Shown piece after piece: positions 35,405 through 46,400 of a stretch of 64,000 nt of DNA (its first letter is position 1; every line of letters begins with the position of its first letter). A program made the translations under genes and the position numbers. The DNA comes from Pelobates cultripes (Eukaryota; Chordata; Amphibia; Anura; Pelobatidae). The DNA is taken from contig OW240921.1 of the NCBI GenBank assembly GCA_933207985.1, forward strand, positions 24,570,991 through 24,634,990, written 5' to 3'. The notes under the pieces are model-generated. The model worked only from the letters and a program-made list of their open reading frames with translations. It searched no databases and was not told the origin of the DNA.

Positions 35405-35465
35405 TCTCTATTATTATTTTATTATTTATATAGCTCCAGCATATTCCGTAGCGCTGCACAATAGC
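35405..35465 (-). mobile_element. SINE-type tail fragment
   Basis: ATTATTTATATAGCTCCAGC followed by ATATTCCGTAGCGCTGCACA is the tail also seen near 34,242. It is short and lacks a recognisable head. Confidence 0.5.
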
Positions 35466-36714
35466 GATGTATTGTTAATGTGTCATTCTGTATTTCCCCG
35501 ATACAGTGCAGTCCCCTGTCTGATCAACCTCTTTCCTCATTATGACTATTCCGTGCTTGACCCCCCAATGTTACCCTCTCCATTTCTCCGTTTTGTGTGT
35601 TTCAGACCGGTGATCTCTATAAAACCAGTTGTTTGGTTTACTATAGTAACACTTTGTTCTCTGTTGATCCTTGAATCTCAGATTCTCCTCCATGTCTCAT
35701 TTCTTCCACCAAAGATTCCGCCCCTTCCCTGGTCTTCTCTTCTACAATTGTTTTTATTATTTTTTTGTTATCTGTATCTTTTTTGTATCTTTTTGTCCCT
35801 TGTTCACTCTCCTCCCCTATGTTCTTTCACTCAGTACCTCTATTACTCACCCCTCCCTCTCTCTACCATAACCCCCCCTTCCCCCTCCTGTTTACTATCA
35901 TGAACTGATTTGACTTCTGTAGCCTGTAATGGGTGGGACTCTGGCTTGCCGACGATGCTGATTGGCTGTCCCTTGGTCTATGCTGGATTGGCTGGAACAG
36001 TAACTTGCCGTCTGTATCCTCTCTTCTGCAGTTTAACTCTTCGCATTCCTCTGAGCCTGACTCTCTTCCTGCCTGTCAATAGCGTTTCTCTTCAACATGT
36101 TTAATGTTTGAAGGAGAAACTATCATGCTTAAAATAAGAGTGTTTTTGATTCTAAAAGTTTAAAGTAGTTGGCTAAATATAAGAATTTAAAAAAAAAAAA
36201 TTTATTAATAGAATAAACGTAAGCCTTTTGCAATCCTGGAAGACAATTTGCATTTAATGATGTTCTATTTTGTTTAAATGTATTGATATGCTTAAATGAA
36301 ATCCTAGTGTATCTTATTTGTAATATTGCATTGAATATTTGAGTATGTATTTATTGTGATTTTAATATACCTATTGTTTATATCATAGGGTAAAAAAAAC
36401 ATCACATGCCGGCTAGGGTTACTCTGTATGCTTTTTGCAATTCCAATGTTCTTTGGCAAGGAACATATAGTAGCCAGTGAGAAGGATCTGATCTTACACT
36501 AGTAAATATACAGGCAGAAAGATATTTGGTACCCATATACAAAGCACTGGAATGCTTGGGGGCATCTCTGCTCTTTAACAAAACAAAACAAAACAGATTA
36601 CAATACTTAGCCCATAGTACACCCCAATGCATGTCTGAACAATTAAGGCAATTATTACAGTTTACAGGTGTTCCCACTGATGCAGTATATGGATTAAATG
36701 CTACCCAGTGCTTA

Positions 36715-37110
36715 AAGAGTTATGTCAAGCATCGTAACCACTACAGCCTGATGTGGTTATGATGCCAGAAGTACTCTTGTTTTCCCCCTTACCTGGTTCC
36801 CAGATGTACTCTGGTGGTCCAGTCTCCAGAAGCCATGTGTCAGCTGACCTCTCTCGGCCAATGACTAGCAATCTGTGCAACAAAAGTTGCATAGATTTGA
36901 CATTCGCCAGCCCGGCATTCTAGTTCTTGTCTGTCTAATAACGTCCCGTGACGTGGCCAGAGGTGGTTACACCTTTTGTAAAGAAGTGGTTAATAATCTC
37001 TGTGTGCAGCATTTCAAAGTGAAACCTTGTACATACAGAAGCAAGGCACCATGACTACTTCAAATCACTGAAGTAGTCACGGTGCTTGTAACAAGTCTTT
37101 ACTGATAAGT
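36715..37110. mobile_element. Degenerate T2-like MITE
   Basis: Start CTTAAAGAGTTATGTCAAGC; internal palindromes ACCACTACAGCCTGATGTGG and GACTACTTCAAATCACTGAA GTAGTC. Similar motifs occur at 8,080-8,130 and 10,553-10,600. Right end not defined. Confidence 0.45.
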
Positions 37111-37524
37111 CTACTCTAAAGTAAACTTTAAAAGGATATATTCAGTAACAGCAGAGTAGACACCATTGCTAATACAATGTAACTTTTTGGGTAAGAACAT
37201 TCAAATTTTGACCGTCAATAGTTAGTCAATTTTGAGTAAAGTTTTTCTCTAGTTGTAGTAAAACCTATTGGGATCTTTCAGTTCCTGGAAGCATGCCAAA
37301 ATCACCACATTTAAAAAGCCCAGAGCAGCTAATCTTGAGGAGAAATATTTGTCCAATTTCAGCAAGTTATTCCCCATTTCTAATGCAGTCATTTCAGCAT
37401 TGTTGGATTCTCAGTTTGGTTGTCTTCCCAGAATTGTGATATGTTCTGCAAAGACAGAGGTTTGTGTTCTCCAGATTGACTTTCCATGAATTCAGCAACT
37501 TGGCCTAGCAAGTCGACCCTTTAA

Positions 37525-37944
37525 AAGGGCACTCTACCCCCAATGAAAACATGAATTTACTTACTACATTTTTTCCACTGGGAGAATATCTTAACACAAC
37601 TTGCAGAAGATGCAGATCTCTTGTCTGAAGCCTTAACAAGCCCTCCTCTTATAACCCAGACCAGACTTTCTGTGGCTGTCCAATCACAGACCTCAGCAAT
37701 GCAACTCAATGAGAAGTCTTTGCAAGGCAGGTTCTCTGGGCTATTGCTAACTCTTGAGTTAAACTCCAGTTAACTAAACAAACCAGGAAGTAGCAGGACT
37801 GGTTGTCTGACAGCCAGGTGGGTGTAACTAGGTTAATTTGTAAAATAAAAAATTAATTAAAATAGAAATTGGGGCTTTTATTATTTTTGTAGATAAACTA
37901 TTACCCAAAAAAACTATTTAAAGGTAGGTATTCGGTGTGTTCCT
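37525..37944 (+). mobile_element. T2-like MITE, family D
   Basis: TTAA at 37521-37524 and 37945-37948; ends AAGGGCACTCTACCCC and GGTGTGTTCCT. Its middle matches 6875-7115. Confidence 0.75.
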
Positions 37945-38083
37945 TTAATGTGTTTTTAAAACAAGAAAACAACACTTTGGGAATATGTACCTGAATACCT
38001 GAGCCACGAGAAGAAGAATTTAACCTAAGTTTCCCCAGGTGTTATCTTTCTCAGCCAGTAGCCAAAACTCTGGGTCCAGTTAA

Positions 38084-38548
38084 AGGACCACTATAGTGCC
38101 AGGAAAACAAACTCTTTTTCCTGGCACTATAGTGCCCTAAGGGTGCCCCCACCCTCAGGGTCCCACTCCTGCCGGGCTGAACACTCACCTTTCTCCAGCG
38201 CCGGACTCCCTCGGTGGTGGGTACTCTTCTCCTCCTTCGGTCTTCATCGGCTGAATGCGCATGCGTGGCAAGAGCCGCACACGCATTCAGTCAGTCCGTA
38301 GGAAAGCATTCTCAATGCTTTCCTATAGACGCTGGCGTCTTCTCACTGTGAAAATCACAGTGAGAAGTGCGGAAGCGCCTCTAGCGGCTGTCAATGAGAC
38401 AGCCGCTAGATGCTGGATTAACCCATAGGTAAACATAGCAGTTTCTCTGAAACTGCTAGGTTTACAGCAGGCATGGTTAATCCTAGATGGACCTGGCATC
38501 CAGACCACTTCATTAAGCTGAAGTGGTCTGGGTGCCTATAGTGGTCCT
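38084..38548 (-). mobile_element. Serial-hairpin MITE, family A, reverse copy
   Basis: TTAA at 38080-38083 and 38549-38552. Full hairpin series. The CTCTAGCGGCTGTC / GACAGCCGCTAGA stem carries CpG in both arms where other copies carry TpG/CpA. Confidence 0.93.
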
Positions 38549-38924
38549 TTAAGAAAACCATGAAAATATTGTTACTTTATGTCCAATGTCCTGTATCCTT
38601 TAAACTGTAAATGAGGTGTTGTAGACAGAATGCCTCATTGTTCGGGGCAGAATCTACCCCAGGCTACTTGGCTCCTTTTAAAAAAATAGCACGAACTGAA
38701 AAAAAAACAGCCCACAAAGATGCTGTATTAATAATATAAGGCTTACATTTTTAGTTGTATAACCTCCAGCAAAACGTCATGGTTGTTATTGTGTAAGATA
38801 TGCAAAGAATTTTGTGTACTGTTATCAGTCTTAATGGTTTGCTTTCATTTGCCCTTACTATAGACCGATAGCTACTGGCCCTACAGATATATGGTTAACG
38901 GCTAATCCTTCTAGTAATATACCC

Positions 38925-39270
38925 GTATACATATACCCCATACTGTACACAGCCTGTGCTTATAGAGATAGGGAGGAACTGGCATTGATAAACCTGTACT
39001 GTACACAGCTTGTGCGTATAGGGAAGGACTGGCATAGATATAACCATACTGTACACAGCCGGTGTGTATAGGGAAGGACTGTACACAGCGTGTGCTTATA
39101 GAAATAGGAAGGAATTGGCATATATATATATAACCATATTGTACACAGCCAGTGCATTTAGGGAAGGCCTGGCATAGATATACCCATACTGTACAAAGTG
39201 TGTGCTTATAGAGATAGGGAGGAACCGCCATAGATCTACCCATTCTGTACACAGCTGTGCATGTAATGAG
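38925..39270. repeat. ~60-bp minisatellite, interrupted by a hAT element
   Basis: Units combine CATACTGTACACAGCCTGTG, CTTATAGAGATAGGGAGGAA and CTGGCATAGATATACC, with one half-unit variant (TATAGGGAAGGACTGG). The array resumes after the hAT at 40658-40745. Confidence 0.85.
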
Positions 39271-39734
39271 GTACCACCCAGGGCCGCCACCAGAAATTTT
39301 GGTGCCCCTGACACAGCACAAGGTCTGGGCCCCCCCAACCCGCTCCCGCACAGCCCGCCCACAGGACTCCTACCTAGTCCGCTGTAAATGATGCAGGACT
39401 GAATGTGGTGTGTATAGTGGAAGTGAATTAGAATCTGTGTAATGGATGTAGTGTTTGTGTGTATTAGATACTGTTTGTGCAGTGAATACAGAGTGTGTGT
39501 TTGTGTAGCGGATGCAGTGTGTATAGTGAACGCAGAGTGTGTTTGAGTAGTGGATGTAGTTTTTGTGTGTACTAGATGCAATGTGTTTAGTGGATGCAGT
39601 GTCTGTAGAGGATGTAGTGTGTGTATTAGACACAGTGTCTCTGTATAGTGAATGCAGAGTATTTGAACGTGTGGTGGATGTAGTGTGTGTACTGTGAATG
39701 CAGGATGTTTGTGTAGTGGATGCTGTGTGTATAG

Positions 39735-40262
39735 TTAATGCAGAGTGTGTGTCAGTGTAGTGGATGCAGAGTGTGTGTCAGTGTAGTGGATGCAGAGTGT
39801 GTGTTAGTGTAGTGGATGCAGAGTGTGTGTCAGTGTAGTGGATGCAGAGTGTGTGTCAGTGTAGTGGATGCAGAGTGTGTGTCAGTGTAGTGGATGCAGA
39901 GTGTGTGTCAGTGTAGTGGATGCAGAGTGTGTGTCAGTGTAATGAATGCAGAGTGTGTGTCAGTGTAGTGGATGCAGAGTGTGTGTGTATTAGTGTAGTG
40001 AATACAGAGTGTGTGTAGTGTAACACTGAATGCAGTGTTTGTGTTAGTGTAGTGAATGCAGTGTGTGTAGTGTATGCAGAGTGTGTGCTAGTGTAGTGTA
40101 TGCAGAGTGTGTGCTAGTGTAGTGTATGCAGAGTGTGTGTTAGTGTAGTGTATGCAGAGTGTGTGTTAGTGTAGTGTATGCAGAGTGTGCGTTAGTGTAG
40201 TGAATGCAGAGTGTGCGTTAGTGTAGTGAATGCAGAGTGTGCGTTAGTGTAGTGAATGGCAG
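39735..40262. repeat. 26-bp VNTR inside the hAT element
   Basis: The unit GTGTAGTGGATGCAGAGTGT GTGTCA is near-perfect for eight or more copies at 39,755-39,990. It then grades into GTGTAGTGTATGCAGAGTGT GTGCTA and GTGTAGTGAATGCAGAGTGT GCGTTA variants. A looser version extends left to about 39,405. Confidence 0.93.
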
Positions 40263-40272
40263 AGTGTGTGTT

Positions 40273-40543
40273 AGCGATGATCGCTATATATATGTGCAGT
40301 GCAGGTGCAGCCGCGGGCCCCAGCTCCCTATACTTGCAGAGGGGGCCCAGCGGACTGCAAGTGTACTTACAAGCTCTTCCCTCTCTGTAACTCCCGCGAG
40401 ACTCGAGGCGTGTTGCCGCGGGAGTTACAGAGAGGGAAGAGCTGGTAAGTACACTTGCAGTCTGCTGGGCCCCCTCTGCAAGTATAGGGAGCCAGGGGCC
40501 CGCGGCTGCACCTGCACTGCACATATATATAGCGATCATCGCT
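40273..40543. repeat. 271-bp near-perfect inverted repeat (hairpin)
   Basis: Left arm 40273-40398 (AGCGATGATCGC ... GTAACTCCCGCG) and right arm 40417-40543 are complementary with only a few mismatches, around an 18-bp loop (GAGGCGTG core). It lies next to the VNTR within the hAT. Confidence 0.95.
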
Positions 40544-41749
40544 ATATATGTGCAGAGAGTAATTGTGGGGCCCTGGACTGCCAAAGCAGTCCGTGCCCCC
40601 CAGGACCGCCAGGCCCGTGACAACCGCCATGGTTGTCACCCCCTGATGGCGGCCCTGGTACCACCATAGATATGTCTAATGTACACGGCCTATGCGTATA
40701 GTGAAGAATTGGCATCAATATACCATATACCTGCACACAGAGTGTCATGTGGATGAATGCCAGACGTCTCAGTTCCACACTAAGGGTGCCCATACCTCTG
40801 TCTGCTCTAGATAACAATAGTCTACACATACGTCTGCCAGGATCGCTGTTTATCAGTGTTTATGCAATTATTCAGATTTTCGTGTTGCTATTGCCCTAAC
40901 TAGGGGAAAGTAAACTAATATGGGCATAGAATGCTGATTGGCAAATTCTGGGGTTTAAAGCAGTTTGATCATCTGCCAGAATAATTGGATTATTTACAGA
41001 GAGTGATTCCCCATGTGTGACTTTTTTGAACTTTAGCATACAGCGTTGAAGCAGTGTGTAACATGAGCGTGGAAGAGGGGAGTTGCTTCATTCATGGCTG
41101 GCAGCGTTTAATCCAAAACCAGAAATTTGCTGATCCTATAACAGTGATGGCATGCTTTGGCCTAAAGTATGGCTGGGCATCATGGGAAATGTATTTCAGT
41201 GTAGCCATCACTGTCCCATAAGAACTTTGATTTGAAATGCAGGCTCCAAAAAAAGTCACTTATAACCTGGTCCGGATCCGCATTTGCAATCTGTACATCT
41301 AATACTATTGTAGAACTGCCCATCTGAACCTTTGAACTGTGCCTTGAAATGCCCCCGACCTTGGTATCAGTGCTGGCGCAGGTAGAATAACCAGTCATTG
41401 TGCCAGCTGTTTAAGGGTCACCTCAATCAAAGTGTTTCTGTAAGGCAGTTCTCTGAAATCACAGTCCTTGGATGCTGCGTTGATGCAGCATTTGGCATAG
41501 TTACAGGAAACTTTATACGACAGAATGAGCTGATAACACTCAGTTAGCCTGGTGGGTCTCCCACTGTGTTGTGTAAGTAAAATAGGTTCAGGCAGCATTT
41601 ATTACATATACTCACGAGAACCAAGAAATAAAAATTCAGAGTTCAACATGTACCATGACTCCAGCATTAATTGATTGCCCCTGTAGTATAAATAATAGTG
41701 ATGGCTCTACAGCTATAGGTCTTCTTGACTCCCCCTCTTGTCAAATTAA

Positions 41750-42311
41750 AGGAACAATATATTCTGTATTCCTGACCCTAAAGTGTTAAAAATACTATGT
41801 AGCCCCCCTTTGCCCCTATAAATATAGCAAAATGTTACTTTTATTCCAGTCTGCTGTTGCTGGTCCTGCACCTGAACTGCCTCCTTGGCTGACGTCATCA
41901 GAAGTGATGATCTCAGCCAATCACAATGCTTTCCAATAGGAAAGCATTGGATTGGCTGAGCTTGCCAATTTTGATGACGTGGGCCGGAGTCAGAGCCCAT
42001 TGCCACCATGGCCAATCAGCATCTCCTCATAGAGGGATGCATTGAATCAATGCATCTCTATAAGGAAGGTTCAGTGTCTCCATGCAGAGGGTAGAGACAC
42101 TGAATGTCAATCACACTGTGCAGCACTGCCACAGGAAGCACCTCTGGCAGCCATCTGAGCAATGTTCACTGTAGGTGTCCCTAGGCTGTAATATAAACAT
42201 TGCGTTTTCTCTGTAAAGACTGTGTTTACTGAAAAAAAGCCTGCAGGGACTGATTTACTCACCAGAGCAAATACAAGAAGCTGTAGTTGTTCTGATGAAT
42301 ATAGTGTCCCT
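41750..42311 (-). mobile_element. T2-like MITE, family B, intact copy
   Basis: TTAA at 41746-41749 and 42312-42315; 562 bp; ends AGGAACAATATATTC and ATATAGTGTCCCT. Same blocks as 4585-5630 in reverse order (CCTCATAGAGGGATGCATTG; GTGTCCCTAGGCTGTAATAT). Confidence 0.88.
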
Positions 42312-42622
42312 TTAACGTATATCAGGAGACACAGTGACAATTGTAACATTGTGTTAAGATCAGTATATACAAGTCTGCTAATTAATGGAATATTAAAATG
42401 GATTTCTAAAAAAATATACACCCACATCTAGGTCCACCAACAACAGTACTAGACCAGCTTTCCAAAATCATTGTCACACGATGCATATGATGTTTGTTCA
42501 ATAGCGGTTACTAAACCTGATACATTATGTTTTGCACTCAAACCCTGTGTGCTGAATCTCTATTGGGATCGTTGTGTTTAGAACTCTTTCTGTTTCTTGT
42601 TGTTCTATGGCAATCTACTTAA

Positions 42623-43116
42623 AGGACCACTCTAGGCACCCAGACCACTTCAGCTTAATGAAGTGGTCTGGGTGCCAGGTCCTTCTAGGGTTAACCCATT
42701 TTTTCATAATTATAGCAGTTTCAGAGAAACTGCTATAATTATGAATGGGTTAAGCCTTCCCCCTAATCCTCTAGTGGCTGTCTCATTGACAGCCACTAGA
42801 GGCGCTTGCGTGCTTCTCACTGTGATTTTCACAGTGAGAGCACGCCAGCGTCCATAGGAAAGCATTGAGAATGCTTTCCTATGTGACCGGCTGAATGCGC
42901 GCGCAGCTCTTGCCGCGCGTGTGCATTCAGCCGGCGGGGCGTAACGGAGGAGGATCGGAGGAGGAGAGCTCCCCGCCCAGCGCTGGAAAAAGGTACGTTT
43001 TTACCCCTTTCCCCCTTCCAGAGCCGGGCGGGAGGGAGTCCCTGAGGGTGGGGGCACCCTCAGGGCACTATAGTGCCAGGAAAACGAGTATGTTTTCCTG
43101 GCACTATAGTGGTCCT
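42623..43116 (+). mobile_element. Serial-hairpin MITE, family A, best-preserved copy
   Basis: 494 bp with TTAA at 42619-42622 and 43117-43120. It is very close to copy 1 (4621) and includes all stem-loops with intact arms. Good reference copy for the family. Confidence 0.95.
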
Positions 43117-44544
43117 TTAAATCTGATTTTAGAGCTTTGTTTGCATCAGTAGAGATGTACATGGTAGAGCCTCAGCCATGCCACTCGCTTCTAGAAATAT
43201 CCTAAATCTAATTCTCTTTGACTTTTCACTTCAATAAATAAGGCCTGATCATTTATTTACCCATTTCTAATCCTGGCGACATTTGACAGGTCAATATTTC
43301 TCTGTACCTTTCACACAGTCTGTATTTTAGACAATACAATGCTAACTTAATTAGAAACACACATTTAGGGGTAATTACAAAAACAAAGAAGGGAAAATAT
43401 ATAAATATTTTTAGATTTTGGTAAGATGCTAACCAGCACTGTGTGTGACTGCACATAGGACAAATTGTATAACTGTTTCTTTGATAAGGAGGCCAAGTAG
43501 CAGAGGACAATGGTCACTTATTTGAATAGCCTATTGTTTTAGCTTTTTACATTTTTTCACATTTTTAATTAAAACTCCCAGTGGCCTAGTGATTGCGGAA
43601 AAGCGTAGTACAATGCTTTGTATACAGTATTATGAAGAGAAAATGCATCTCATAGCTTGTAAAACAAATGTTAGGTTAGATGAAGGTTTATTTGTAAAGT
43701 GCAGTTTGAAATGTAACAACGTCTTCTTGCTGTCAATCTGTCACACTCAAGCCATTGGGAAAACTACAACTCCCATGATGCATCATGGGTACTGTATTTC
43801 AGTGACAGGTGAGAATCACAGGTTGTTTGTGCAAGTCTAGATCTTACAGAGTATCGCTAAAATATCATGAGTAGTTGGGACATTTACGAGGGCTCAGAAT
43901 GGGAAAAATTTCACCATCTGGCCTGAGATATTGAGCAGCAAGTTGAGTTTCATCAGATTCTGGGATGTTGAGCGTTAATCAGAATCTCTGTTGCCTTGTT
44001 TGCAGATTGTATTACTCAATACTGTAGTAATCAGAGCTGATTTTTCTTGAAATCCATTTGCAGCCTATCGAATGACTCCAGAGAGGTATTTGTATCATGT
44101 CCATAGAGGCCTAGTACCTAGAAGGCTACGAGCAACAGCAGCAAAATATATGTAGTTATTATGATTGTTTTTTTTGTTTTGCTGTCTTCCGCAATCTGTA
44201 TTGGGTTAGATACAGCAGTCCATGTTGAGTTTTTTTGTATTTAACCTTTAAACACCTCAGTTGCTTGGACTCAGTGCCCTGACGTTTACTTACTTTGTGC
44301 TTTCTGGAGACTTGTCTCTAGTGTCCCTAGAAATGAGACACCAGGGATCAAAGCCAGGGCACTGGGGGGAAAATTTTGATCAGTCCCAACGAATTCAAAA
44401 CTGTTGGGAGATATGCTACATGCAGTGTGACCTGTGAATGTTTATCCAGGCACGCGTTTCCAAAACACACGTTCACAAATTGCATATTGTACGGTGGGTT
44501 GCATTGGCTAAAATGAGAGTGGCAACATGATTACTAGCTTGCCA

Positions 44545-45630
44545 GCAGATATTTAAAGCCGCACTGTCATGCCGAACTTACCTTTCCCCAATCGTTTCCT
44601 CTTCTCTCCCTCTATCATGGCTTGTTCTTAATTTCTTCCTGTCTGCTCTAGTTTTCTTTAAAACATAAGACTAAGTAGGGACTATTTTGTCTTATGTATT
44701 TTTCGTACACTTGACCAGCTCTGACCCAGGGGAGGAGCATAGTCCGCTCCATTTCCTGTGGTCAAAGCAATTTCCCCACAATTCTCACCTTCCTCCTGCA
44801 GCTTCATTCGGCGTTCGAATGCCAGCGAAACTACTGAATTTCATCCTAAAAGAATGACAAACGTTTGTCCATTCATATTAGGTTAGGACGAAATTCTGGA
44901 CTTTTCTTCAGATCGGAATTTCATTCGAATGAGTGAAACTCCGATCCTATTCGTGCCGCGAGTAGAAAGCTCCCTAATTCCCACGATATTTCCCAAATTT
45001 ACGAATACGAAGTAAAGGTTACTTAGTAATTAATCTGCCAGTGGCTGCTCACTGTTGTTTAAAAAAAAAAACAAAAAAAAAAACCTCCCACTAATTTAAT
45101 AAAGTGCTCCTTAGTGGGGCACCTATAATAATAATTAATGGGGGGGGGGGGACAAAGTGTCTACTCCCCGAGCCCCCACTCGAGAGGGACCATTACTTGG
45201 AGCCCCCTGGCCCCCACCTGTGAACGTGCGGGTGGCGGCCATTAAGTTACAATGGGGGGGAGCCTATTGTCCACCCCACCATCCCCAAGCACCTAGTCAC
45301 CCCCTCAAATAAAAGCCCACCTACCCCATTACCTTAAAAATAGTGAGGGGGAACCAATAAACCTAAATACCTGGGAGGGGAAATAAAATCATACTTTCCA
45401 TTAGAAGTCTTTTTTCTTTCAAAACCTTTTTTCAGCCTAATAAAAGTCCAAATAAAAATCCATAATTCCCATCAAATGTATAAAATAAAATAAACCAGAG
45501 CACAAAAAAAAAATCCTGACACTAAAAAAAGAATCCATCTTCACCCAGCGAGGGCACCATGCAGACTGAGCTCCGCAGGGCGGGAAAGGCTTATAAAGCC
45601 TTCCCACGCCCTGCAATTTGATTTAGAGCG
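44545..45630. other. Repeat-like low-complexity region, no gene
   Basis: Contains paired A- and G-homopolymers (45,060-45,145) and a composition unlike its surroundings. Its style (AAAGCCGCACTGTCATGCCG start, TAATAAAGTGCTCC motif) suggests an old transposon, but no ends are found. No coding frame with a recognisable domain. Confidence 0.35.
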
Positions 45631-45639
45631 CTCTGGTTG

Positions 45640-45911
45640 GTTTAATCAGCATCTACTCATAGAGATGAATTTAATCAATGCATCTCTATGAGGAAAGTTC
45701 AGTGTCTCTATGCAGAGGATGGAGACTCTGAATGTCAGTCACACTGTGCAGCACTGCTCCAGGAAGCACCTCTAGTAGCCATGTAAGGAGTGGCCACTGG
45801 AGGTGTCCCTAGGCTGTAATGTAAACCGTTTTTACTGGAAAAAGCCTGAAGAGACGGACTATACTCACCAGAACAACTACATTAAGCTGTTTTGGTGACT
45901 AGAATGGCCCT
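45640..45911 (-). mobile_element. T2-like MITE, family B, half copy
   Basis: Matches the right half of the 41,750 copy (CATCTCTATGAGGAAAGTTC; GTGTCCCTAGGCTGTAATGT) and ends GTGACTAGAATGGCCCTTTAA. Its terminal TTAA (45912-45915) is also the left flank of a family A copy. Confidence 0.82.
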
Positions 45912-45915
45912 TTAA

Positions 45916-46396
45916 AGGACCACTATAGGCAGCTAGACCACTTCAGCTTAATGAAGTGGTCTGGGTGCCTGGTCCAGCTAGGGTTAACCCCCCCTTTTTT
46001 TTTTTTTATAAACATAGCAGTTTCAGAGAAACTGCTATGTTTATAATATGGTTAATCCAGCCTCTAGTGGCTGTCTCATTGACAGCCGCTAGAGGCGCTT
46101 GCGTGCTTCTCACTGTGAAAATCACATTGAGAAGACGCCAGCGTCCATAGGAAGCATTGTAAATGCTTTCCTATGAACTGGCTGAATACGCGCGCGGCTC
46201 CTGCCGCGCATGCGCATTCAGCCGATGACGTCGCTATGGAGGAGGAGAGCTCCCCGCCCGGCGCTGGAGAAAGGTATGATTTTAACCCCTTCCTCTCCCC
46301 CAGAGCCCGACGGGAGGGGAGCCCTGAGGGTGGGGGTACCCTCAGGGCACTATAGTGCCAGGAAAACGAGGCTTTTCCTGGCACTATAGTGGTCCT
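45916..46396 (+). mobile_element. Serial-hairpin MITE, family A
   Basis: Left TTAA 45912-45915; right flank TTGA 46397-46400 (one mutation). Full hairpin series with a poly-T expansion near 45,995-46,008. Confidence 0.93.
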
Positions 46397-46400
46397 TTGA

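Larger units (their letters stand above)
39279..40657. mobile_element. Non-autonomous hAT element with internal VNTR and long hairpin (1,379 bp)
   Basis: Perfect 8-bp duplication GTACCACC at 39271-39278 and 40658-40665. Inverted ends CAGGGCCGCCACCAG and, read inverted from the right, CAGGGCCGCCATCAG. Inside are a GT-rich VNTR (to about 40,262) and a near-perfect hairpin (40273-40543). No transposase frame. Frames at 40192-40623 and 40237-40620 are by-products of the hairpin. Confidence 0.95.

Noticed and set aside
35346..35903. 185-codon frame rich in Leu, Phe, Ser and Pro
   Set aside because: Pyrimidine-rich composition explains it; no domain, and it contains a SINE tail.
39735..40262. Regular short repeats resembling a CRISPR array
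   Set aside because: Pure tandem VNTR without unique spacers, in a vertebrate transposon.
40192..40639. Overlapping frames of 127 and 143 codons with similar sequences on opposite strands
   Set aside because: The hairpin makes both strands read alike; not genes.
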